NCBI RefSeq assembly: GCF_022440805.1
Contig: NZ_JAKNTK010000001.1
Span: 62,001 to 126,000, forward strand
DNA: 64,000 nucleotides
Direction of reading: 5' to 3'
Source: Holdemania massiliensis
Lineage (GTDB): Bacteria > Bacillota_I > Bacilli_A > Erysipelotrichales > Erysipelotrichaceae
The position numbers and the translations under genes were made by a program. The notes under the pieces are model-generated. The model did no database searches and was not told where the DNA came from. It saw nothing but the letters and a program-made list of their open reading frames with translations. Positions 24,191 through 32,557 of this stretch are shown here, piece by piece (the stretch's first letter is position 1; each line of letters starts with the position of its first letter).

Positions 24191-25142
24191 TTACCGTTCG
24201 CCGCTGAGCACATTGGATATCAGCTTTGAACATTACGTTCAACGCCGCAAAGCGATTGAAAACCGCCGGATGAGCGGCAATGGACTGCCGAATTATGCGT
24301 TCGCACTGGATTATGAATACCGCCGCAAGCTAGATTCTGTCCCACAGCTTTACAACATCGCTAAGAAGATCTGTGCGACCTATGCCAGCCGTACGCTGCA
24401 GGAAATCAATATGGATGGTCTGTTAGCAGGGCCTCAGCAATTTCCTGAAGTTTACCAGATCGGCTGCGACTGCGCCAAAACCTTGGGCATTGCGATTCCG
24501 AATATCTATATCGTCAACAATCAGGGCTTAAATGCCTACACGGTGGCCACTGATGAAATTGAACCATTGATCGTCATTTACAGCGGCTTGTATGAGCGCT
24601 TTACTCCGGGAGAGCTGCGCTGCGTCATCGGACATGAGTGCGGACATATCCACAATCAGCATACAGTTTACAACACATTGAGCAACATTCTGGTCGCTTC
24701 CGGACAGATTGCGACTGGCATCCTTTCCGCTCAGCTGATGAACATTCTAACCTTAGGCAGCGAAGTGCTGCTGCGGACTTGGAGCCGGGCTGCAGAAGTG
24801 ACGTGTGACCGTGCCGGCATGATCTGCAGCGAACGCATCGAAGACGCTTACAACGTCAATGCCAAACTAATGTATGGCGGAGCCTGGGGAGAACATGAAG
24901 TCAGTCTGGATGCCTTGAAGCAGCAGCTGGATATGCAGCGGCAGTCCATGACGAAGCTCAATGAACTGCTTTATGATCATCCAACCTCAGTTCGCCGAAT
25001 TTTGGCAGAAAAAGAATTTGCGGAATGTGAGATTTTTTATCAATGGCGTCCGGAGCTGAAACAATCGGGAATGACGATGCGCTCTCGCGAGGTAACCGAT
25101 CAGCGCTGCAGGCGGATTGTTGATGTCATGAAGAAGGATTAG
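24180..25142 (+). CDS. M48-family zinc metalloprotease
   Basis: Peptidase of 320 residues. The zinc site is HECGH (H152, E153, H156) followed by the third ligand E206 and D210 in AAEVTCDRAG, the M48 gluzincin layout (HtpX/Ste24/Oma1 relatives). Unlike HtpX it has no clear N-terminal membrane helices; a moderately hydrophobic stretch (ILVASGQIATGILSAQLM) follows the zinc motif, suggesting membrane association. The ATG at 24180 has CAGGAGGAACC upstream and overlaps the GTPase 2 stop. A role in cutting a membrane or partner protein of the dynamin system is suggested only by its place between two dynamin genes. Confidence 0.9.
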   Translation: MSNDYRSPLSTLDISFEHYVQRRKAIENRRMSGNGLPNYAFALDYEYRRKLDSVPQLYNIAKKICATYASRTLQEINMDGLLAGPQQFPEVYQIGCDCAKTLGIAIPNIYIVNNQGLNAYTVATDEIEPLIVIYSGLYERFTPGELRCVIGHECGHIHNQHTVYNTLSNILVASGQIATGILSAQLMNILTLGSEVLLRTWSRAAEVTCDRAGMICSERIEDAYNVNAKLMYGGAWGEHEVSLDALKQQLDMQRQSMTKLNELLYDHPTSVRRILAEKEFAECEIFYQWRPELKQSGMTMRSREVTDQRCRRIVDVMKKD

Positions 25143-25153
25143 GGGGCGAAACC

Positions 25154-26929
25154 ATGGAAAAGTCAGATCGCATCACGGTTGACGCAGCTGAACTGACTGC
25201 GTTAATCGAAAATCAGTTGGATCGCTTCAAAGTTTTCCAGTTCGACAGTCGTTTGCGCAGTTTGTTAGGTGAAACTCTGATTGACCGTCTTACCGTTTGG
25301 GATAAGCAAATCCGTCAGCGCAGGAATGATCCGTTTACCCTGGTTGTCTGCGGTGAATTCAAGCGTGGGAAATCTAGTTTGATCAACGCTTTGTTAGGGG
25401 AAGATGTTGTACCAACCAACGTCACGGCCGAAACGGTAACGCTCAATCGTATTCAATATGGTCCCCATCGCAATGAAGTTCGCTTATCTCAAGGCCGAAA
25501 AATGACGCTGAGCGACGCAGAAATTGAACGTGAATCCCTGGAAGCGCTGATGCAGGAAACGCAGGAAACCTTCCGTCAAATTGATTTGCAGCGGCCGATC
25601 GACTTCTTAAAGCAGGTCACGATTATTGATACGCCCGGCTTGTCAGATTCACTCAGTGATTTCAGCGAATTAGTAGATCAGGCGTTATGCCAGGCGGATG
25701 CGGTTCTGTATGTTTTCTCGGTTCGCTATCCATTAGCCCAAAGTGAACAGTTATTTTTAAAGGCTGCGATTTTGCCGCAGAAATATACGGATTTGATGCT
25801 TGTCGGCAATTTTGCAGATACACTTCAAACTGAGGATGAACAACAGCGCATGGAACAAATGTTGACCCAGCGAATAGAAGGTTTGCTTCCAGATCAAAAA
25901 CCATGGCTGCTCAGCGCTTTGGATGAGTGCTGTCACCAAAGACAGGAAGAACGTCCTAATCTGGTCTGTGCAGAAAGCTTAGCGAAGAACTTTGACCACT
26001 TCCGCCAAGCCTTAGTCGATCAAATTGAACAACGTCAGGAATGGATTTTGCCTGACCGCATGCAGCGGATGGTGAGAGGCATGATCGCTGAGCTGAACCA
26101 AAATATCCAGGCAATGCAGGAAGGCTTGACTCTCGATCATAATCAGCTGCAGCAGCGACTGGAGATTCTGAATCAGGAAAAGGCGCAGCGGATTTCTTCC
26201 CAACAGGCGTTTAACCAGCGCCTTGACGACTTGATTGATCAGATGCAGGCCGAAGCCTGGGGCTGGATGGATGAGGTATTAAATCAGATGCAAAGTCAGG
26301 TTCAAGGTCTGAAGCGCATGAAAGCGGAAGATCTGATGAAGTATTATACCTTTTATTGTATTGATACGATTCAGGAAGCAATCTCCCGCTGCATTGATCA
26401 TCATACGGTTTTAATCTACGATGAACTCGATGCGTTAAGTCGTGAACTGACGGCCAGACTGTCGCAGAATCAGGTGCAGTCAGGCTACAACTTTCGCTTT
26501 GCTTTAGATAACCGTACATGGACGATGGGGGATAACGTCAGTTTTGTCGTTTCCAAACTCAGCGGGCTGGGATTATTAAGCCTGGTTGCCGATGGTATTG
26601 CCGGGGCGATGCGGCAGAAAGAAATGACCGATAAAACACCACAGATCATTCAGTCTATTGCGTCGCAGTATCCTCAACTAACATTGTCAGTGCAAAAGAC
26701 ACTGCAGTCTATCTATGGTCAGCTGAAAGATACCGTAAAAAAGCAGCTGATGGACTACTATCAGGAACAACTCGATCAATTTGAGCAGCAGAGCGAGCAA
26801 ATCGCCAAGACCGCACGTCAAAGCGAAGATCAAAAAGCGCAGATTAAAGCCGCATTGGATCAGCTGAATGCGGTTCTGCAGGATATCGAGCGGCTGCTTG
26901 CTTCGCAGTTTGAAAATATGAGGAAGTAA
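25154..26929 (+). CDS. Dynamin-like GTPase 3
   Basis: Third dynamin-like GTPase, 591 residues. G1 is GEFKRGKS (67-74), G2 lies in VTAETVTLNR, G3 is DTPG in TIIDTPGLSD. The G4 position reads VGNFAD instead of NKxD, so guanine specificity or nucleotide binding may be altered. Long helices follow (about 330-590), with a mildly hydrophobic patch (about 460-485, LSGLGLLSLVADGIAGAM) that could be a membrane paddle. It begins 11 bases after the protease stop, preceded by AGGGGG. The three GTPases are clearly different from each other, not recent copies, so they may assemble as a hetero-oligomer as known for other paired bacterial dynamins. Confidence 0.9.
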   Translation: MEKSDRITVDAAELTALIENQLDRFKVFQFDSRLRSLLGETLIDRLTVWDKQIRQRRNDPFTLVVCGEFKRGKSSLINALLGEDVVPTNVTAETVTLNRIQYGPHRNEVRLSQGRKMTLSDAEIERESLEALMQETQETFRQIDLQRPIDFLKQVTIIDTPGLSDSLSDFSELVDQALCQADAVLYVFSVRYPLAQSEQLFLKAAILPQKYTDLMLVGNFADTLQTEDEQQRMEQMLTQRIEGLLPDQKPWLLSALDECCHQRQEERPNLVCAESLAKNFDHFRQALVDQIEQRQEWILPDRMQRMVRGMIAELNQNIQAMQEGLTLDHNQLQQRLEILNQEKAQRISSQQAFNQRLDDLIDQMQAEAWGWMDEVLNQMQSQVQGLKRMKAEDLMKYYTFYCIDTIQEAISRCIDHHTVLIYDELDALSRELTARLSQNQVQSGYNFRFALDNRTWTMGDNVSFVVSKLSGLGLLSLVADGIAGAMRQKEMTDKTPQIIQSIASQYPQLTLSVQKTLQSIYGQLKDTVKKQLMDYYQEQLDQFEQQSEQIAKTARQSEDQKAQIKAALDQLNAVLQDIERLLASQFENMRK

Positions 26930-26946
26930 ACAAAGGGGGAATTGTT

Positions 26947-27600
26947 ATGGGAGGCATCTTAGTCGACGGCTGCGACGCATCGGATAGTTATTATAAAATC
27001 AAGGATGTTGCTCAGGCTTACTGCAAAACATGCGGTTGTGAGCGGGTGTATGCGTTAATGGAACTGAAAATGAAAATTCGTGTTTTCTGGATTCCGACCG
27101 TTTCTATCAACACTAAATATGCAGTGGTTTGTCCTGTCTGCAAGAACGGTTATATCGTTGATGAAGGCCAGAAAAATGATATTCTAACCGGCCGTGCAGA
27201 AGTGGAAGTGAAGGAAGATGGATTGATTCTGCATGCGCTTCCAGCACAAAACGAACTGCATTCGACAGGACATGTAATTGATAAACAGCCAGAATTGCCT
27301 GCCGATCAGCCGCGGTTCTGCTTCCGCTGCGGAAGTCCGCTGGATGAGAAGGGGCTCTGTCCGCATTGCGATGAGGTTAAGGAAGTTTCGCTTCATGAAG
27401 AAAACGACGAGTTGTCACAGATAAGAAAACAGGAAATCAAAAAGGTTGTCACAGAACTTGAGTCACTGCGGGATCCCATGTCGCCGTTCATTCGCCCTCA
27501 GTCAAAGATCTGTCCACATTGTCAACTGCTTTATGCTCAGGATAAAGAATACTGCGATATCTGTGGAAGAACATTAGTTCAAAGGGAGAATCATTCATGA
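26947..27600 (+). CDS. Zinc-ribbon protein with three Cys4 sites
   Basis: Soluble protein of 217 residues. Paired CxxC sites are C26/C29 with C62/C65 (with a beta-rich insert including KIRVFWIPTV), C125/C128 with C138/C141 (FCFRCG ... LCPHC), and C189/C192 with C203/C206 (ICPHC ... YCDIC). The first resembles the zinc-ribbon_15 type often found beside membrane-associated bacterial proteins. AAGGGGG precedes the ATG, and the next gene overlaps its end by 4 bases, continuing the operon. Zinc ribbons of this sort usually mediate protein contacts; no enzyme activity is visible. Confidence 0.8.
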   Translation: MGGILVDGCDASDSYYKIKDVAQAYCKTCGCERVYALMELKMKIRVFWIPTVSINTKYAVVCPVCKNGYIVDEGQKNDILTGRAEVEVKEDGLILHALPAQNELHSTGHVIDKQPELPADQPRFCFRCGSPLDEKGLCPHCDEVKEVSLHEENDELSQIRKQEIKKVVTELESLRDPMSPFIRPQSKICPHCQLLYAQDKEYCDICGRTLVQRENHS

Positions 27601-28208
27601 AAAAATGCAATCATTGCGGAGCGGAAATGAATGAAGATGCGGCATTTTGTCCGCATTGCGGCGAACCCGTGACTGACACATCCACAATCCAGTGTTCTTA
27701 TTGTCATCAGGAAGTTCCTGCAGATCAATTGTTTTGTCCGCATTGCGGCCATCGTCTTTTATCAGGGGGCCGTTCTAAGGATGAACCTCAGCCATCACCT
27801 GTACCTAAACCAAAACCTGAAATTCATTATGACCCCAAAAAGAGTTCGCCAATACCTCAAGAACCTATTCAGACTCAGCCTTCTTCTTTCGTCAAACCCT
27901 TATTTCTGTATGCACTGATCTGTTTGCTTTTAACCTATTTCGATGCGTTGGCGCTGGCTGTGAATAATCGCTACTACAGTTTTCCAGAAGCGTTTATGAT
28001 CTATATCTGGTTTGGCTTGATCGCGTTTATTGTGTTTTTTATTTTTCTTGTGTTCAGCCGAAGGACGATGAAACAAGCAAGTCAGACAAAGGATTCGCAA
28101 AGACAGGCAAAGTTGAAAAAAACAGCGAAAATTCGTTTTTGGCTTGGCTTTATTTTAGGAATTCTCCTTTTGATCGGCATCGGCATTTTTATCATCTTTG
28201 ATGCGTAA
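27597..28208 (+). CDS. Double zinc-ribbon membrane protein A
   Basis: Membrane protein of 203 residues. Two zinc ribbons at the N-terminus use C4/C7/C18/C21 and C33/C36/C47/C50. A proline-rich linker follows (SPVPKPKPE), then three hydrophobic helices (about 100-122, 131-153, 178-200). The cytoplasmic zinc ribbons tethered to membrane helices suggest an adaptor that brings the dynamins or protease to the membrane (inference). The ATG overlaps the previous stop. Its layout and cysteine spacing are identical to the next gene, so the two are tandem paralogues. Confidence 0.8.
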   Translation: MKKCNHCGAEMNEDAAFCPHCGEPVTDTSTIQCSYCHQEVPADQLFCPHCGHRLLSGGRSKDEPQPSPVPKPKPEIHYDPKKSSPIPQEPIQTQPSSFVKPLFLYALICLLLTYFDALALAVNNRYYSFPEAFMIYIWFGLIAFIVFFIFLVFSRRTMKQASQTKDSQRQAKLKKTAKIRFWLGFILGILLLIGIGIFIIFDA

Positions 28209-28264
28209 GTCAGCGGCGACTGTATTTCGTAACGTATGTCATACAATGAAAGGAGGAAATGAAC

Positions 28265-28870
28265 ATGCAAAAATGTCTTCATTGCGGAGCAGAAATAGCT
28301 GATGAAGCCGCTTTTTGCCCCCATTGCGGTGAATCAGTGGTCAAAGCTCAGACTGTGATCTGTTCCTATTGCCAAAAAGTCATTCCTGCGGATCAACTAT
28401 TTTGTCCTTATTGTGGTCATCGTGTAATCGCAGAACCTCAGCCTGAACCTGAACCCCAACCCATACCTCAGCCCGATCCCCATCCTGAACCCCAACCCAT
28501 ACCCAAATCGAATGTAGAAACGGAGGATCCTGCGCAAATTGATCAAAAGGTGCGCGTGAATCGTATTTTTGCGTTAGGAACATGTGTTCTATTTGTTCTG
28601 AGTGAAGCTTTACTCAGTTCCACGATAATTTCCTATCGGTCATTTTCAGAAGCTTTACTCATCTTTACAGTGATAGGGATTGCTGTGTTTTTCGGTTCCC
28701 TGATTATGATTAACCAATATGAGAAGTTTGCTTTATTGGCCTGGAATGCCACTGAACCGCAGGTACGTCAGGGTTACAAAAACAAAGCGAAGCAAATGTT
28801 AAACCAGGCTTATATTGTGATTCTGGTGCTGATGATTCTGAGTTTTGTCATCGCGGGTATCGACTGGTAA
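28265..28870 (+). CDS. Double zinc-ribbon membrane protein B
   Basis: Paralogue of the previous gene, 201 residues. Cysteines are at the same positions (C4/C7/C18/C21, C33/C36/C47/C50), the second ribbon is nearly identical (IPADQLFCPYCGHR), the linker is a PEPEPQPIPQPDP repeat, and three hydrophobic helices follow at about 100-120, 128-148 and 176-196. The start is ATG 28265 because AGGAGG lies 8 bases upstream; the ATG at 28259 is too close to it. Last gene of the dynamin cluster. Confidence 0.8.
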   Translation: MQKCLHCGAEIADEAAFCPHCGESVVKAQTVICSYCQKVIPADQLFCPYCGHRVIAEPQPEPEPQPIPQPDPHPEPQPIPKSNVETEDPAQIDQKVRVNRIFALGTCVLFVLSEALLSSTIISYRSFSEALLIFTVIGIAVFFGSLIMINQYEKFALLAWNATEPQVRQGYKNKAKQMLNQAYIVILVLMILSFVIAGIDW

Positions 28871-29041
28871 AAATTCAAAAAGTAAGCAAGAGGTAAAATG
28901 TTAGGAACTTTGCAGCTTTAAGGATCACCGAGAAGAAAACGTTAAGCTTGAAATGCGGTTGCGCAGAAACGCGCAAGGTTTATGATAGAATTGCATATTA
29001 GAAAGGTCAGAGTATTCCCCCTGACCTTTTTGTATTCAATT

Positions 29042-29365
29042 TTATTTGTTAGATCCTGCGGCGTGACTTAAAACAATTTTATCTTGATTGATGTTTACAA
29101 TTTCATTTGCCTGGATTAAGGAAGATGCAATCTGAGCTTTCAGACTGTTTAGCTGGTCTGATCGTATACCGCTATACTTCAAAATAAGCTCATCTTGAAC
29201 ATGATCTTTGAGCATGGCCTGAGCATTTTGAAGCTGATTAAGCTGGATCCCTTCTTGAATCCCCTCCTGAATCCCATCATATTTGATCTGAGCTTTATCT
29301 CGTAAGTCGCGTTCATGGGCAAAGGCCGCATTTTGGGCAGCCAGCGTGAAACTATTGATTCTCAT
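29042..29365 (-). CDS. Detached copy 3 of the Rpn tail (107 aa)
   Basis: Short frame equal to the C-terminal module of the Rpn-type nuclease upstream, without the nuclease domain. It begins MRINSFTLAAQ and continues with AAFAHERDLRDKAQIKYDG, and has three GIQE units where copy 2 has two. The end differs from the other copies (NINQDKIVLSHAAG). It overlaps copy 2 by 14 bases because the duplicated unit (316 bp) is not a multiple of three. Whether it is expressed as a small coupled protein or is just debris is unknown. Confidence 0.5.
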   Translation of the reverse strand: MRINSFTLAAQNAAFAHERDLRDKAQIKYDGIQEGIQEGIQLNQLQNAQAMLKDHVQDELILKYSGIRSDQLNSLKAQIASSLIQANEIVNINQDKIVLSHAAGSNK

Positions 29366-29681
29366 CGGGTTCTGTTCCTTTTGTTGTATTCACTGCAGGA
29401 CTGTCTGGACTTGGGATATCGTAAGAAGTTTCACTTTCTTGGATTAAGGAAGATGCAATCTGAGCTTTCAGGCTGTTTAGCTGGTCTGATCGTATACCGA
29501 TATACTTCAAAATAAGCTCATCAGGAACGTGATCTTTGAGCATGGCCTGAGCATTTTGAAGCTGATTAAGCTGGATCCCTTCTTGAATCCCATCATATTT
29601 GATCTGAGCTTTATCTCGTAAATCACGTTCATGGGCAAAGGCTGCATTTTGGGCAGCCAGCGTGAAACTATTGAATCTCAT
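29352..29681 (-). CDS. Detached copy 2 of the Rpn tail (109 aa)
   Basis: Second copy of the Rpn C-terminal module, starting MRFNSFTLAAQNAAFAHERD and ending like the full-length gene (SLIQESETSYDIPS...). It overlaps the stop of the nuclease gene by 14 bases, so translation could be coupled. The module is helical and, in the full-length protein, probably mediates oligomerisation rather than cleavage. Confidence 0.55.
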   Translation of the reverse strand: MRFNSFTLAAQNAAFAHERDLRDKAQIKYDGIQEGIQLNQLQNAQAMLKDHVPDELILKYIGIRSDQLNSLKAQIASSLIQESETSYDIPSPDSPAVNTTKGTEPDENQ

Positions 29682-30660
29682 CTGTTTCTGTTCCTTTTAT
29701 TGTAGCCGCTGCAGAACTGTCTGTGCTTGGGATATCGTAGGAAGCTTCACTTTCTTGGATTAAGGAAGATGCAATCTTAGCTTTTAGATTGTCTAGCTGG
29801 TCGGATGGTATTCCACTGTACTTCAAAATAAGTTCATCAGGAACATGATCGATCAGCATTGCATGAGCATTTTCCAACTGAGTTTGTTGAACTCCTTGCT
29901 GAATCCCATCATATTTGATCTGAGCTTTATCTCGTAAATCACGTTCATGGGCAAAGGCCGCATTGCGGATGGCGGGATCGGAACTAATAACTTTCATCAC
30001 TTCGGCTACCTCCTTAAATATGTCGTTGCGCTGTATGATTTCCGCAACAATTGGATCGCTGATTTCTTCGTCATACTTTTCAAAGAACCAGCACCACTTT
30101 TCAAATCCGTCTAACTCCTGATAACTGTGATTCATCTGAATTATTTTCTTTAACTCAATGATATAAATGGTTATCAAATTTGTCAAGACGTCATGTTCAT
30201 CCTTTTCCTGAAGTTGATACACATGGATCGCCTTGTCAGGCTGATCAGCCTTTGGCGGAAAGGGAAAATCAAGAAAGAAGACTTGGCAGACGGGAACTAA
30301 TTCGGAATAGGCCGCCCCTTTGTTTGCGGGCTGTGTCAGCAACATCGCCGCGTAATATGCGGAACGGTTACAGATGTTCATTTCGCTGGCATAGCCCTGC
30401 ATTTCGTAATTGATTAATCGCATAGGGAGAGTCTGTACACTGATATCCAACCGTATATCTTTCCCGCTGGATGAGGGCGAAAGTTTTTCGGTGGGACTGA
30501 GGGACAGCGCTTCAAAATGAGTTTTCATCAATTCCTCCGAGATGTTTTTGAGAAATTTCTGACCTAAAACAGGAAAATAGGTTAACAGCGTTTTAAAGAC
30601 GAAATCGTTGGTACAACGAAGCTTGGGCGGATGTTGGATCTCTTCTTGGATTACCGGCAT
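29668..30660 (-). CDS. Rpn-family PD-(D/E)XK nuclease (recombination-promoting nuclease/putative transposase)
   Basis: Protein of 330 residues of the Rpn/PDDEXK_2 family (relatives RpnA of E. coli, formerly called transposase_31). The nuclease core shows D72 in IRLDISV and E86-x-Q88 in INYEMQ, the D...ExQ form of the PD-(D/E)XK site. Upstream is the family N-terminus NDFVFKTLL. The last ~100 residues form a charged helical tail (AHERDLRDKAQIKYDG) that is duplicated downstream. The start at 30660 has GAGGAGG 9 bases upstream; longer frames lack support. These genes vary quickly in gut bacteria, and recombination in the tail is a known feature of the family. Confidence 0.85.
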   Translation of the reverse strand: MPVIQEEIQHPPKLRCTNDFVFKTLLTYFPVLGQKFLKNISEELMKTHFEALSLSPTEKLSPSSSGKDIRLDISVQTLPMRLINYEMQGYASEMNICNRSAYYAAMLLTQPANKGAAYSELVPVCQVFFLDFPFPPKADQPDKAIHVYQLQEKDEHDVLTNLITIYIIELKKIIQMNHSYQELDGFEKWCWFFEKYDEEISDPIVAEIIQRNDIFKEVAEVMKVISSDPAIRNAAFAHERDLRDKAQIKYDGIQQGVQQTQLENAHAMLIDHVPDELILKYSGIPSDQLDNLKAKIASSLIQESEASYDIPSTDSSAAATIKGTETDEIQ

Positions 30661-30843
30661 AAAATCCCTCCTCCTCTTACCTATTGCGGAAAAATCAAAA
30701 AAGCCCCGCAAAAACGCTGAAATAAGTCTATTTTTCATCTTTTTATCACATTTCCAACGAATCCTTTCACAAGCAAAAAAAAGAAAGCAAAATTCAGGAG
30801 TTTCCCGATCGCTTTCTACTCTGTCATTTTCATGGAATTTGAG

Positions 30844-32268
30844 TCATTGTTGATGAGCCAGTTCCATTCGGCGGGCTTTTCCCTTGATCATGATTTCTCC
30901 CTTATCTATAAGAGCTTCGGAATCAGCCTGAATTAAGGTGACAAAAGTAACCCGTTCCTGGACTTCAATTGTACCAATCTGTTCTGCGGAAAAGCCCAGG
31001 CTGCAAAATGCGCCGACGATATCGCCAGGCCGCAGTTTGTGCTGACGGCCGGCGCGGATGAGAAGGGTCGTCTTGTTCTGCTTCAATGCCGCCGCTTTTT
31101 CCGGCTGAGCCTGCGTTTTCGTTTTCCAATGAGCTAAGCCGGAATGATCGTCAAACAAATCTATTTCCAAAGTTTCACTGTTCACCGCCATGGTCTGCAA
31201 AAAGGCCGAGTAGCATGTCTGTTGTCCCGAGGTCAGAAGGACTGCGGAAGTACCCGGCTGATCAATCCGTCCGCAGCGCCCGCAGCGATGGATAAACGAT
31301 TCTAAACTCAGCGGCAGATCCCAGTGGATGATCAGCGACAGACCATCAATATCCAAGCCCCGGGCAGCGACGTCGGTTGCGCATAAGATTCGCAGCTGAC
31401 CCCGACGGAATTGTCTGAGTACGGCAAACCGCTGGTCCTGTTCCATTCCGCCGTGCATCGCTTCGGCGCACAATCCGCGTTTTTTAAGCTGATCGGCCAC
31501 TTCCTGCGCACTGCTTTGACGTTCGCAGAAGACAATGGCCGAGGGAGCTTGAAATCGGGATAACAGATTCAGCAGGCCTGTCATTTTTTCTGATTCCTGA
31601 ACGGTCAGGGAGGTCAGATGAACATTCTGGTTGGTTTGGCGGGGCGAGTCGATCTGAATCATCAGCGGATCATGAACCGTGATTTCCGCCAGCTGCAGAA
31701 TTTCGGGACTCAGCGTCGCCGAAAACAGACAGGTCTGAATGGGGGAAGGCAGCTGTTTCAGAATCTGATGAACCGTTTCCGTCAATCCCAGCGAGAACAT
31801 CTGATCAGCTTCATCCAGAACGATCATCCTCAAAGCGGAAAGATCCAAAGTTCCTTGCTCAATATGATCCCAGATTCGGCCAGGCGTGCCGCAGACAATC
31901 TGAACACGCTGTTTCAGCTGAAACTTCTGACTTTTCATCGGCTGACGGCCAACCAGGCGGACACAGGTCAATCTGCGAAACAAACTGAAATTTTGAATTT
32001 CCTGTGTGATCTGATCTGCTAATTCGCGGGTTGGCGCAAGGATCAGAGCCTGCGGCCGACGCTCCTCAAAATGACAAAGCTGGCAAACGGGCAGGGCATA
32101 AGCCGCGGTTTTTCCGGATCCAGTCTGGGCCTGAACCAGGCAATCCTTTCCTTCCAGAAAGGCGGGGATCACCTGTTGCTGAACAGGCGTGGGCTGGGTG
32201 TAATGCAGCGCTTCTATGGCTTGGCGCAGATCCTCTTCCAGCAAATCAAAAGCTGAGTTGAATTTCAT
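30844..32268 (-). CDS. DEAD-box ATP-dependent RNA helicase (DbpA/CshA-like)
   Basis: RNA helicase of 474 residues. Motifs in order: Q-motif region PTPVQQQ, motif I AQTGSGKT, Ia PTRELA, GTPGR, motif II DEAD in VLDEADQMF, motif III SAT, motif V ATDVAARGLDI and motif VI, which reads HRCGRCGR instead of the usual HRxGRTGR. The last ~80 residues resemble a DbpA-type RNA-binding domain (LRPGDIVGAFCSLGF...IGTIEVQERVTFV), suggesting action on 23S rRNA during ribosome assembly. The start at 32268 has AGGAGG upstream. Single gene; its stop lies 183 bases downstream of the Rpn start on the same strand. Confidence 0.93.
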   Translation of the reverse strand: MKFNSAFDLLEEDLRQAIEALHYTQPTPVQQQVIPAFLEGKDCLVQAQTGSGKTAAYALPVCQLCHFEERRPQALILAPTRELADQITQEIQNFSLFRRLTCVRLVGRQPMKSQKFQLKQRVQIVCGTPGRIWDHIEQGTLDLSALRMIVLDEADQMFSLGLTETVHQILKQLPSPIQTCLFSATLSPEILQLAEITVHDPLMIQIDSPRQTNQNVHLTSLTVQESEKMTGLLNLLSRFQAPSAIVFCERQSSAQEVADQLKKRGLCAEAMHGGMEQDQRFAVLRQFRRGQLRILCATDVAARGLDIDGLSLIIHWDLPLSLESFIHRCGRCGRIDQPGTSAVLLTSGQQTCYSAFLQTMAVNSETLEIDLFDDHSGLAHWKTKTQAQPEKAAALKQNKTTLLIRAGRQHKLRPGDIVGAFCSLGFSAEQIGTIEVQERVTFVTLIQADSEALIDKGEIMIKGKARRMELAHQQ

Positions 32269-32557
32269 GATAAAACCTCCTGTTGGGTTTCTATTATATA
32301 AGGATAAATAAAAGCATCCGGGTCTCAGCATACCAGCAGAAGCAGAAAAACACAAGGATTATATCCAAAGCGGGATTGTCATTGGATCGTAAAAATTCTT
32401 CGATCTTCTCTATGGTACAATTAGAAAACAAAGAAAAACTGAAGAATGAAGTTCAATAAAACTTTAGATTTCACGGCACGCGGCTGTTGAAATCCTGTAT
32501 CACCATTATAAAAAGGATGGAGAGACGAAGCAAATCGATTAAAGAGGAGACGAAAGC

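Larger units (their letters stand above)
29042..29990 (-). repeat. Three tandem copies of a 316-bp unit at the 3' end of the Rpn gene
   Basis: The landmark GGGCAAAGG(C/T)(C/T)GCATT recurs with its AAAG at 29321, 29637 and 29953, an exact 316-base period. The copies share most bases; copy 3 carries one extra 12-base GIQE unit. Copy 1 belongs to the intact nuclease gene. Confidence 0.85.

Noticed and set aside
28436..28512. Short tandem repeat that could suggest a CRISPR-like array
   Set aside because: It encodes the Pro-Glu-Pro-Gln linker of a zinc-ribbon protein, and spacing is irregular; no array.
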